Positions 1 through 5,786 of a stretch of DNA of 9,611 nt are shown here, in pieces. The stretch spans positions 1 through 9,611 of the forward strand of contig CAKTQV010000023.1 of assembly GCA_934597255.1 (NCBI GenBank), written 5' to 3'. A model generated the notes under the pieces. That model did no database searches and was not told the origin of the DNA. It saw only the letters and a list, made by a program, of their open reading frames with translations. The translations under genes and the position numbers were made by a program. This DNA comes from an uncultured Oscillospiraceae bacterium. GTDB lineage: Bacteria; Bacillota; Clostridia; Oscillospirales; Oscillospiraceae. Each line of letters opens with the position of its first letter. Within the stretch, counting starts at the first letter, position 1.

Positions 1-1
1 C

Positions 2-46
2 CAGAAGCTCAACCGCAACGTCTTTGGTCTGACCTCCTCTCTTTGA
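2..46 (+). CDS. C-terminal end of an unidentified gene (partial)
   Basis: The frame beginning at base 2 reads QKLNRNVFGLTSSL and stops at TGA 44-46. It is followed after 14 bases by a strong terminator hairpin, as expected for the end of a plus-strand gene. The tail is too short to assign a family. The other two plus frames either stop earlier without context or run on through the hairpin, so this frame is the best guess, but it is only a guess. Confidence 0.4.
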   Translation, partial: QKLNRNVFGLTSSL

Positions 47-57
47 GCCCTGTCTAT

Positions 58-95
58 AAAAAACGGCAGCCGGTCTTCCGGCTGCCGTTTCCTTG
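58..95. terminator. Bidirectional intrinsic terminator
   Basis: A perfect 13-bp stem pairs 61-73 (AAACGGCAGCCGG) with 78-90 around the loop TCTT. Read on the minus strand, the stem is followed by TTTTTTATAG, a good U-tract for the LysR gene that stops at 99. Read on the plus strand, it is followed by TTTCCTTGTT, adequate for the gene ending at 46. It sits between two convergent genes and probably serves both. Confidence 0.85.
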
Positions 96-98
96 TTC

Positions 99-1073
99 TC
101 ACGTCCGCAGCAGCGTGTCGTACTCGTCGCTCCGGCGGATGGCGTTGTATTTTTCGAAGTATTCCATCAGCATCTTGTGCAAAACCGCGGCGGCGCGGGA
201 GGCCGTTTTCTCCCTTGGCACGTTCATGCCGATGGTATAGGAGCAGACCGGGTCGGCGATGCGGAGGGCGGAAAACGCGAACGGCTTCCGAAAGACCTCC
301 TGCAGGCTTTTGTGCGCGCCCTGCTTGTCGGATGCGACCTTCCAGATGTGGATGGACGCCGGGAGCACAAACACGAGCTCGTCGTCGCGCACAAGCGACA
401 TGACCATGTCGCTGTCGTTTCCCTCGTAGCGGATACGCGGCACAAAGCCGGCCCGCGTGCAATAGCTTTCAAACAGCCGGCGCAGCCCGAGCTCCGGGTC
501 CGGAAGCGCAATGTCCTGGTTTTCAAGCTGGCGGAGGCTGATGGTCGGCGTTTTGGAAAGCTCGTTGCCGTCGGAAACCAGCACGATGAGCTCGTCCTCC
601 GCGACCGGGAACCAGTTGATGGCCGTCGATTCGATCGGGAACAGCGACAGCGCCAGGTCTATCTCGCCCCGCTCCAGACTGGTCTTGATCTCCTCAGAGG
701 GCAGCGTATAGTGGGATACGCTCACGTTCGGGTACTGTCGTATCAGGCCCCGCAGCGGCTCCGACACAAGGCCGGTCGAAAACGATGCGAATTTCACCTG
801 GCCGTAAGCGTCGCCCTGCAGCCCCTGCAGCTCCTCCACGCCGAAATTGAGCTGCGTTACGGCCCTGTCCACGCAGCCGAGAAAAAGCTGTCCGGACTGG
901 CTCAGCCGGATGCGGTTTCCGTCGCGGATGAACAGGGAAACGCCGAGCTCGTTTTCCAGCTTCGACATGGATTTGCTCAGCGCGGGCTGGGATATATGCA
1001 GCGCCTCCGCGGCGCGCGTGATGTTCTCATATCTGGCCACGGCACGGTAATATTGCAGCTGTGTCAGTTCCAT
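99..1073 (-). CDS. LysR family transcriptional regulator
   Basis: This 324-residue protein has the normal LysR length and layout. The N-terminal winged helix-turn-helix (residues 1-62) carries the hallmarks AAEALHISQPALSKSM and LENELGVSLF. A linker helix and a periplasmic-binding-like effector domain follow (about 90-300), with the usual SLERGEIDLAL segment. The start at 1073 is preceded on the minus strand by the purine-rich GGGGGAGAG about 6 bases upstream. The ligand and targets are unknown. LysR genes usually lie divergent from their target, but here the upstream side holds only a tRNA-Pro and repeats. The target may therefore be elsewhere, or be the gene itself. It is clearly related to the second LysR at 4776-5705 (both begin LQYYR/LQYFR and share an RAAE..QP.LS pattern). 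Family assignment is firm; function is open. Confidence 0.93.
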   Translation of the reverse strand: MELTQLQYYRAVARYENITRAAEALHISQPALSKSMSKLENELGVSLFIRDGNRIRLSQSGQLFLGCVDRAVTQLNFGVEELQGLQGDAYGQVKFASFSTGLVSEPLRGLIRQYPNVSVSHYTLPSEEIKTSLERGEIDLALSLFPIESTAINWFPVAEDELIVLVSDGNELSKTPTISLRQLENQDIALPDPELGLRRLFESYCTRAGFVPRIRYEGNDSDMVMSLVRDDELVFVLPASIHIWKVASDKQGAHKSLQEVFRKPFAFSALRIADPVCSYTIGMNVPREKTASRAAAVLHKMLMEYFEKYNAIRRSDEYDTLLRT

Positions 1074-1104
1074 GTTGCTCTCTCCCCCACGGCGGTTTTA
1101 TCCC

Positions 1105-1110
1105 ATTATA
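1105..1110 (-). promoter_or_regulatory. Extended -10 promoter of the first LysR gene
   Basis: The minus strand reads TGCTATAAT, a perfect -10 hexamer with a TGn extension. The predicted start of transcription is near 1098, giving a leader of about 25 bases that carries the GGGGGAGAG ribosome site. No good -35 hexamer lies at 16-18 bases (closest GTGCTT), which is tolerable for an extended -10 promoter. Confidence 0.65.
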
Positions 1111-1274
1111 GCAAATGCCGCGGCAAAAAGCACGGAAAATGCCGGCCGGTTTTTAGAATACCCGCCGCCGCTTTACCCGCGGACGAGAGAGGAACCTAAG
1201 ACGCCGTCTACGGACGTCAAACAGGAAGGCGTTGGATAGGGCAAAACGTCTTATTTCTGGCCGTTTTCAGACAC

Positions 1275-1312
1275 AAAAAGTGCCGCCGTAATCCTATCAA
1301 AATTACGGCGGC
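1275..1312 (-). terminator. Intrinsic terminator of tRNA-Pro
   Basis: On the minus strand the stem GCCGCCGTAAT (1312-1302) pairs perfectly over 11 bp with ATTACGGCGGC (1292-1282) around a 9-base loop. It is followed by AC and then TTTTT (1279-1275). It lies only 3 bases beyond the encoded CCA end of the tRNA, so it terminates the tRNA transcript. Confidence 0.88.
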
Positions 1313-1315
1313 CAC

Positions 1316-1391
1316 TGGTCCGAGTAGTGCGGCTCGAACGCACGGTCTCCTGGTCCCAAACCAGGCGCGATACCAACTTCGCTATACCCGG
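1316..1391 (-). tRNA. tRNA-Pro (anticodon UGG), CCA encoded
   Basis: The minus strand folds into a complete 76-base cloverleaf. The acceptor stem is CCGGGTA/TACTCGG with one G-U pair. The D stem is GCGA/TCGC with GG in its loop. The anticodon stem CCTGG/CCAGG holds loop TTTGGGA, giving anticodon TGG, which reads CCN proline codons. The T stem GTGCG/CGCAC encloses TTCGAGC. The discriminator base is A, followed by an encoded CCA (1318-1316). It has its own promoter and terminator and appears monocistronic. The ybaK gene at 8557, whose product edits Cys-tRNA(Pro), is in the same window but over 7 kb away, so adjacency is not meaningful. Confidence 0.97.
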
Positions 1392-1407
1392 ATATTCAAT
1401 TTCTGCC

Positions 1408-1413
1408 ATTATA
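1408..1413 (-). promoter_or_regulatory. Extended -10 promoter of tRNA-Pro
   Basis: The minus strand reads TGGTATAAT: a consensus -10 with the TGn extension, ending 16 bases before the first base of the tRNA. The predicted start of transcription is near 1401, leaving about ten bases of 5' trailer for RNase P. The -35 region is poor at normal spacing. Confidence 0.7.
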
Positions 1414-1463
1414 CCACGACGGAGAGGAAAATCATAGATTTTTCTGTCTGTGGTTGTTCCTGT

Positions 1464-1494
1464 GGTCAAAGCGGTTTTTCCACCTGATTTGACC
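1464..1494. repeat. Imperfect inverted repeat GGTCAAA...TTTGACC
   Basis: GGTCAAAGCGG (1464-1474) faces CCTGATTTGACC (1483-1494) across an 8-base spacer. The outer seven bases (GGTCAAA/TTTGACC) pair perfectly, and the inner GG/CC pair after a small mismatch. It lies roughly 55-80 bases upstream of the tRNA-Pro -10 box. It could be an operator, a small hairpin or an element remnant; the sequence alone does not decide. Confidence 0.35.
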
Positions 1495-1565
1495 GAGTGA
1501 CAAAATCCCGCTATCGCCCGTGTTGCAAGGCTTTCCGTGCTTTTGTCCAAACAACGCATGGATAG

Positions 1566-1600
1566 GGTCTACGCTCTCCCAAAACCAGGCGCGGCACCGC
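1566..1600 (-). pseudogene. Possible degenerate tRNA-Pro fragment
   Basis: Bases 1577-1600 (TCCCAAAACCAGGCGCGGCACCGC) match the anticodon and D-arm part of the intact tRNA-Pro at 1354-1377, with one extra A and four substitutions. The match extends weakly leftward through a shared GGTCT (1566-1570 against 1344-1348). No cloverleaf can be formed, so it would be non-functional. It may be debris of a second tRNA-Pro copy. GC-rich coincidence cannot be fully excluded. Confidence 0.35.
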
Positions 1601-1631
1601 CGGCAGAACGCCCGCCTCGCAGGGGGGGGGA

Positions 1632-1661
1632 GCCGCCGGAGGAGTCCGGCGGCTTTGCGTT
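1632..1661. terminator. Terminator hairpin beyond glyA
   Basis: A perfect 9-bp stem pairs GCCGCCGGA (1632-1640) with TCCGGCGGC (1645-1653) around loop GGAG, 8 bases past the glyA stop. On the glyA (minus) strand the stem is followed by T and then nine C, not a T-run, so its efficiency as an intrinsic terminator is doubtful. On the plus strand it is followed by TTTGCGTTTTATTTTT, which would stop transcription entering glyA from the left. Confidence 0.55.
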
Positions 1662-2837
1662 TTATTTTTCCGCCATCATGGCGCGGATGACCTCGTCGAT
1701 CTTATCGGCCACGGCGACGAAATCCGCCTCGCGGTAGCCCTTGGTCGTCATGGCCGCCGTCCCGATGCGGACGCCGGATGTCTCGGCCGGCGTGCGGGTT
1801 TCATTCGGAACTGTATTTTTATTCAATGTGATATTGAACTCCTCCAGCCGGTCCTGCACCGCGCGGCCCGTCAGTCCCGTTTTCGTCAGATCGAGCAGGA
1901 ACAGATGGTTGTCCGTTCCGCCGGTCACAACGTCGTAGCCGAGGCGGATGAACTCGCCGCACATCGCCTTGCAGTTGCGCACGAGCTGGTGGATATACTC
2001 GCGGTATTCCGGCGTGCACGCCTCCTCCGCGGCGACGGCCTTGCCCGCGATCACATGCTCCAGCGGACCGCCCTGCGTGCCCGGGAACACCGCGCTGTCC
2101 ACCTTCCGGGCAAGCTCCGGCCGGCAGAAGATCATGCCGCCGCGCGGGCCGCGCAGCGTTTTGTGCGTCGTGGTCGTGATGATATCGGCCAGTCCAAACG
2201 GCGACGGATGATCGCCCGCCAGAACAAGCCCCGCGATGTGCGCCATATCGACCATAAAATACGCCCCGCACTCCTTCGCAACGGCGGCAATGCGCTCAAA
2301 ATCAATGATGCGGCTGTAGGCCGACGCGCCGGCCAGGATCAGCGCCGGCCGTTCCGCCGCCGCCTTGCGCGCCAGATCGTCATAGTCGATGAAGCCCTCG
2401 GCCGTCACATCGTAGCTGACGATGCGGAAAAGCTTGCCGCTGAAGTTAACGGGCGAGCCATGGGTCAGATGGCCGCCGTTGGACAGGGACATGGACAAGA
2501 TCGTGTCGCCGGGCTTGAGCACGCTCATGAACGCGGCAAGGTTAGCGTTGGAGCCGCAGTGGGGCTGGACGTTGACATGATAATCGGTGGCAAACGCCTC
2601 GCGCCATTTGTCGCAGCAGTACTGCTCGATCTGATCGACCCAGCGGCAGCCGCCGTAATACCGGCCCCTGCTGCCCGTGTCGCGCACGGCGGGATAGCCC
2701 TCCGCATACTTGTTCGTCAGACACGAGCCGACCGCACGCAGCACCCGCTCGCTGACAAAATTCTCGCTGGCGATCAGCTCCACATTTTCATCCTGCCGCT
2801 GCTGTTCCCTGGCAATGAGATCAAATACTTTATCCAT
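1662..2837 (-). CDS. glyA: Serine hydroxymethyltransferase
   Basis: GlyA is a cytosolic PLP enzyme that interconverts serine and glycine with tetrahydrofolate, the main source of one-carbon units. The 391-residue protein shows ELIASENF (20-27), NKYAEGYP (42-49), YYGGC (60-64), GGHLTHGSPVNFSGK (121-135), VDMAHIAGL (196-204), the PLP-lysine motif TTTTHKTLRGPRGG with K226, FPGTQGGPLEHVIAGKA (251-267) and SGVRIGT (354-360). Two deviations stand out. Residues 50-58 (AVRDTGSRG) replace the two-residue GK of the common YPGKRYYGG loop. The C-terminus ends about 26 residues earlier than in E. coli GlyA. The start is supported by AGGAGG 8 bases upstream and by a strong promoter. It appears monocistronic, and no riboswitch fits in its roughly 30-base leader. 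Confidence 0.97.
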   Translation of the reverse strand: MDKVFDLIAREQQRQDENVELIASENFVSERVLRAVGSCLTNKYAEGYPAVRDTGSRGRYYGGCRWVDQIEQYCCDKWREAFATDYHVNVQPHCGSNANLAAFMSVLKPGDTILSMSLSNGGHLTHGSPVNFSGKLFRIVSYDVTAEGFIDYDDLARKAAAERPALILAGASAYSRIIDFERIAAVAKECGAYFMVDMAHIAGLVLAGDHPSPFGLADIITTTTHKTLRGPRGGMIFCRPELARKVDSAVFPGTQGGPLEHVIAGKAVAAEEACTPEYREYIHQLVRNCKAMCGEFIRLGYDVVTGGTDNHLFLLDLTKTGLTGRAVQDRLEEFNITLNKNTVPNETRTPAETSGVRIGTAAMTTKGYREADFVAVADKIDEVIRAMMAEK

Positions 2838-2877
2838 GATCGTCTCCTCCTCGCTCGGCGCTTTTCATTCGACGCTG

Positions 2878-2906
2878 ATTATAACACATCCGGCGAAAAA
2901 TCACAA
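2878..2906 (-). promoter_or_regulatory. glyA promoter
   Basis: The minus strand has TTGTGA (2906-2901), a 17-base spacer and TATAAT (2883-2878), with a TGT extension just ahead of the -10. The predicted start of transcription is near 2871, 34 bases before the glyA start codon. It diverges from the hydrolase-gene promoter, with the two -35 boxes about 30 bases apart. Confidence 0.85.
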
Positions 2907-2937
2907 GAAAGCGTCCCGTCCGGTGTTTCGCTTTTGT

Positions 2938-2966
2938 TTTACAAATTCCGCCCCATCGCCTATAAT
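2938..2966 (+). promoter_or_regulatory. Promoter of the hydrolase-LysR unit
   Basis: TTTACA (2938-2943) and TATAAT (2961-2966) are separated by exactly 17 bases, an almost perfect sigma-A promoter. Transcription should start near 2973, giving a leader of about 33 bases that contains the ribosome site AAAGGAGG. Confidence 0.87.
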
Positions 2967-3005
2967 GGACAAAACCCCCGTTTTTCCAAAGGAGGCCCCC
3001 GCTCC

Positions 3006-4751
3006 ATGCCCAAAGCCCTCAAAATCGCGCTGCTGGCGCTGCTGTGCGTCTGCGCGGCGTTCCTTCTGTATCTTGAACACGGCGCGCTGCGCCGGCTGGA
3101 CGAGGCCGCGGCCGCGACATCCGCGCCGCAGCCGACCGCCGTCCCCACGCCCACGCCGGCGCCGGCCGTCTGGCACGACGGTTTCACCGCTTCCGACGGA
3201 AGCGCCGTCGAGCTTCTCAGCCTGGAGCTGGCTCCCCTGCGCACGGTCGCACGCGGCACGGCGCTGGAGACCGAGGAGGACGGCGACCGAACGCAGGACG
3301 GCCGAACCTTCCGCCATGTCCGCCTTTCCGACGGAACGGAGGGCTATATCGCCGCCGGGTCCATCGCCGACACGCCGGACGGCTGCGTCCGGGAGCAGAC
3401 GGTCTATGTCCGCACGGCGACAAGCTTCTATCTCTCGCCGGACGGCCTTTCGCTGGACGGCGGGCGGCTGGCCGAAAAGGGCGCGGCGCTGACCGTGCTC
3501 GGCTGCGACCGCATAAACAGCGACGGCTCCGTCCGCATGTACCGCACGGCGGACGAAAACGGCGCGGAGGGCTACATCCGCGCCGCCTATGTGACGCAGG
3601 ACGAAAGCGAGGCCGGCGGCGTATACGACGAGGCGCTCCAGTCCCTGCACGCCGGACGCGGCGATCCCTACGGCGGCGGGGACCCCGGCGCGCTCGATTA
3701 CTGGCCGCGCGAAAAGGATTTTGACGCGAACGCCCCCATGCCCGACACCTGCAAGACCCTCTACATCCCCAGCGACGCCGCCTGCATCGAGGGCTACGCG
3801 AATTATCTCGACGCGGCCGACGGCTGCGGGATCAACGCCTTCTGCGTCGATATTCTCGACGGGAGCGCCGTGGCCTACCCGTCGGACGTCATGGCCGAAT
3901 TCTCCCCGTCGAGCCGCGCGGAAGCCCGGAACAGCCGCGAAAGCTACGCCGAGGCCATCGCCGCGCTGAAGCGGGCCGGCTACTACGTCATCGGCCGCAT
4001 CACCTGCTTCAACGACCCGCTCTGCTGCGCCGACCACCCCGAATGGGCCATCGCCGAGCCGGACGGCACGCCCAAAAAGGCCGACGGCTCGTACTTCCTG
4101 TCCCCGTTTTCGCGCGAGGCCTGGGAATACAAGCTGGCGCTGGCGCTCGAGGCCGTGGAATGGTTCGGCTTTGACGAGATACAATACGATTACATCCGCT
4201 GCCCCTCCGGCCTGTCCGAATCGGCGCTGTCGGACCGCGTGGATTACAAAAACCGCTTTTCCGAATCCAAGGCCCAGGCCATCCAGCGCTTTCTGATGTA
4301 CGCCGCGGACAATCTGCACGAGGCCGGCGTGTGGCTGTCGGCGGACGTGTTCGGCGAGACGGCCAACGCCTACTGCGCGCAGTACGGCCAGTACTGGCCG
4401 GCCATTTCCAACATAGTGGACGTGATCAGCGGCATGCCCTATCCCGATCATTACGGCGCCATCGGCACATGGAACCCGTGGGAGCATCCCTACGAGCTGA
4501 TGCACGATTACTTCGCCGCCGGCGCCGCCGAGCGGCAGACGGAGTGTCCCACGCCGGCGCGCGTGCGCACCTGGATCCAGTGCTACGACGCCATCAAGCC
4601 GCCCTACACCTCCTATTACGCCGACAACGTCGGCGCCGAGATCCGCGGCCTGTTCGACGCGGGTCTGACCGGCGGCTATATGACCTGGAACGGCGGCGGC
4701 GACTGGGAGCGCTACCGCGCGTGCCGCAGCGCCTTTGATATCGACCCCTGA
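3006..4751 (+). CDS. Exported SH3-repeat protein with DUF4015-type putative glycoside hydrolase domain
   Basis: The 581-residue protein starts with a short basic end and a hydrophobic helix (about residues 5-23). There is no lipobox, so a membrane anchor or uncleaved signal is likely. A Pro/Thr/Ala linker (35-57) leads to two bacterial SH3-like units (about 58-123 and 124-198), each ending in an EGYI motif. From about residue 245 to the end is a TIM-barrel domain resembling DUF4015 (PF13200, putative glycoside hydrolase): IGRITCFNDP and HPEWAI (about 329-348), then FGFDEIQYDYIRCPSG (387-402) with acidic D390, E391 and D395, and GGYMTWNGGGDW near the end. The substrate is unknown; a cell-wall or exopolysaccharide glycan is plausible from the SH3 units. 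The start is fixed by the promoter and by AAAGGAGG upstream; the frame is open further left only as an antisense shadow of glyA. The hydrolase domain holds twelve cysteines, unusually many for an exported Firmicutes protein. It is followed after 24 bases by a LysR gene. Confidence 0.88.
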   Translation: MPKALKIALLALLCVCAAFLLYLEHGALRRLDEAAAATSAPQPTAVPTPTPAPAVWHDGFTASDGSAVELLSLELAPLRTVARGTALETEEDGDRTQDGRTFRHVRLSDGTEGYIAAGSIADTPDGCVREQTVYVRTATSFYLSPDGLSLDGGRLAEKGAALTVLGCDRINSDGSVRMYRTADENGAEGYIRAAYVTQDESEAGGVYDEALQSLHAGRGDPYGGGDPGALDYWPREKDFDANAPMPDTCKTLYIPSDAACIEGYANYLDAADGCGINAFCVDILDGSAVAYPSDVMAEFSPSSRAEARNSRESYAEAIAALKRAGYYVIGRITCFNDPLCCADHPEWAIAEPDGTPKKADGSYFLSPFSREAWEYKLALALEAVEWFGFDEIQYDYIRCPSGLSESALSDRVDYKNRFSESKAQAIQRFLMYAADNLHEAGVWLSADVFGETANAYCAQYGQYWPAISNIVDVISGMPYPDHYGAIGTWNPWEHPYELMHDYFAAGAAERQTECPTPARVRTWIQCYDAIKPPYTSYYADNVGAEIRGLFDAGLTGGYMTWNGGGDWERYRACRSAFDIDP

Positions 4752-4775
4752 CACTCTTTTTCCCCGAGGTGAACC

Positions 4776-5705
4776 ATGGACCTTCAGCAGCTTCAATATT
4801 TCCGCACCATCGCGCGCACGGAGAACATGTCCCGCGCCGCCGAGCTTCTTTACGTCGCGCAGCCGAATCTGTCCGTGAGCATCACGCGGCTCGAGCAGGA
4901 GCTGGGCGTGGCGCTGTTTGAGCGCAAGCGCGGCAAGATCAAGCTCACGCCCACCGGCCGCATCTTTCTCGCCTGCGCCGACAGCGTGCTCGACCGCCTC
5001 AGCGACGGCATCGCCGAAACGCGGCGCTTTGAGCAAAGCTACAACGAGCAGGTGCGCGTGGCCAGCAGCATCGTCGATCTGATGGCGAGCCTTCTGATGG
5101 ACTACCTGCCGGACAATCCGAACGTCTCCTTCCGCGAGATCAGCCGCCGCAACGACGAGATCGCCGACTGCGTTGTGCAGGGGGACGCCGATCTGGGCTT
5201 CTGCTTCGGCGCCGTTTCCGCGCCGAATCTGGAATACATCCGGCTTGACAGCTGCGAGCGCGTCGTCATGCTGTCGAAGGCGCACCCGCTGGCCGGGCGC
5301 GGCATCGTGTCGCTGCGGGAGCTGGACGGCCAGCGGCTCGTGTGCAATCTCGCGCGCGACGACCGCGCGCTCTGCGACGAGCTGACGCGCTCCGGTCGGT
5401 TTCATCCGCAGCTCATCTATGAATGCGACGACGGGCGCGTGGAGGAGAGCATGATCGCCGCGGGCGGCGCGCTGGCCATCGCGCCGGTCTCGCACTATCT
5501 CAAGGCGCTGAAAAAGGACCCGTCGCTTCCCCTGACGCATCTGCGCGTGCGCGAGACGCTGCCGGAGACCTGCATCGGCATGCTGCGCCCGGCCGGCAAG
5601 CTGCTGAGCGCGGCCTCGCTTCAGTTTTACGAGATGGTCTCCCGCTTTTTCGACCACGAGCACCGTCTGGCCGCCGATTTTGAAAAAACGCTTCCGCCCC
5701 GCTGA
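4776..5705 (+). CDS. LysR family transcriptional regulator, co-transcribed with the hydrolase gene
   Basis: This 309-residue protein has the typical LysR architecture: a winged helix-turn-helix in residues 1-62 (SRAAELLYVAQPNLSVSI, LEQELGVALFERKRGKI), a linker helix, and an effector domain from about 90 to 295 with VVQGDADLGFCFG and a PLAGRGIVSL segment. The start has GAGGTGA 4-5 bases upstream. It follows the hydrolase gene by 24 bases on the same strand, with no promoter or terminator visible between, so the two are probably one transcript. A regulator in the same operon as a surface hydrolase suggests it may control that operon or a related glycan pathway, but no operator is identified and the effector is unknown. 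It is paralogous to the LysR at 99-1073. Confidence 0.94.
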   Translation: MDLQQLQYFRTIARTENMSRAAELLYVAQPNLSVSITRLEQELGVALFERKRGKIKLTPTGRIFLACADSVLDRLSDGIAETRRFEQSYNEQVRVASSIVDLMASLLMDYLPDNPNVSFREISRRNDEIADCVVQGDADLGFCFGAVSAPNLEYIRLDSCERVVMLSKAHPLAGRGIVSLRELDGQRLVCNLARDDRALCDELTRSGRFHPQLIYECDDGRVEESMIAAGGALAIAPVSHYLKALKKDPSLPLTHLRVRETLPETCIGMLRPAGKLLSAASLQFYEMVSRFFDHEHRLAADFEKTLPPR

Positions 5706-5730
5706 CCGGGGCCGCCTTCCAAAGCAGCAG

Positions 5731-5771
5731 CAAGGACTGCCTCCCGGTGGGAGGCAGTCCTTGTTTTGTGC
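5731..5771 (+). terminator. Strong intrinsic terminator after the second LysR gene
   Basis: A perfect 15-bp stem pairs 5731-5745 (CAAGGACTGCCTCCC) with 5749-5763 around the loop GGT, followed by TTTTGTGCTT. It ends the hydrolase-LysR transcript. On the opposite strand the hairpin follows the beta-helix gene by about 24 bases, but lacks a T-run there (GCTGCTGCTTTGG), so it is a weaker stop for that gene. Confidence 0.92.
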
Positions 5772-5786
5772 TTATTGCGCTTGATC

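Larger units (their letters stand above)
1126..1544. repeat. 13-bp perfect inverted repeat flanking the tRNA-Pro locus
   Basis: AAAAGCACGGAAA at 1126-1138 recurs in inverted orientation as TTTCCGTGCTTTT at 1532-1544, with about 390 bases between. The tRNA-Pro with its promoter and terminator lies inside. The left copy sits in the -35 region of the LysR promoter. An exact 13-base match is unlikely by chance over so short a region, but no transposase or other mobile gene accompanies it. It may be the remnant of an element, or a binding site used twice. Confidence 0.45.
1392..1661. other. Gene-poor spacer between tRNA-Pro and glyA
   Basis: No convincing protein gene lies here. An open frame at 1251-1559 on the minus strand runs through the tRNA and its terminator and is not credible. 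The stretch contains the tRNA promoter, an imperfect inverted repeat (GGTCAAAGCGG at 1464-1474 against CCTGATTTGACC at 1483-1494), the right arm of the 13-bp inverted repeat (1532-1544), a fragment resembling part of tRNA-Pro (1566-1600), a run of nine G (1622-1630) and a hairpin beyond the glyA stop. The mixture of AT-richer bases and tRNA debris suggests a scar of past insertion, but no integrase or transposase remnant can be read. Confidence 0.5.

Noticed and set aside
93..1199. Long plus-strand open frame opposite the first LysR gene (368 codons)
   Set aside because: It is a GC-driven shadow of a convincing LysR gene with promoter, ribosome site and terminator; the translation is Arg/His/Val-rich with no recognisable domain.
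1197..1253. TAAGACG/CGTCTTA inverted repeat with inner partial pairing, considered as a structured RNA
   Set aside because: Only 7 bp pair at the base, the inner helices conflict, and no promoter or downstream gene on a matching strand supports an RNA.
1251..1559. 102-codon minus-strand open frame over tRNA-Pro
   Set aside because: It reads through a complete tRNA and its terminator and has no ribosome site.
2901..5663. 920-codon minus-strand open frame opposite the hydrolase and second LysR genes
   Set aside because: It crosses two real genes and their boundary; composition is typical of an antisense frame in GC-rich DNA.
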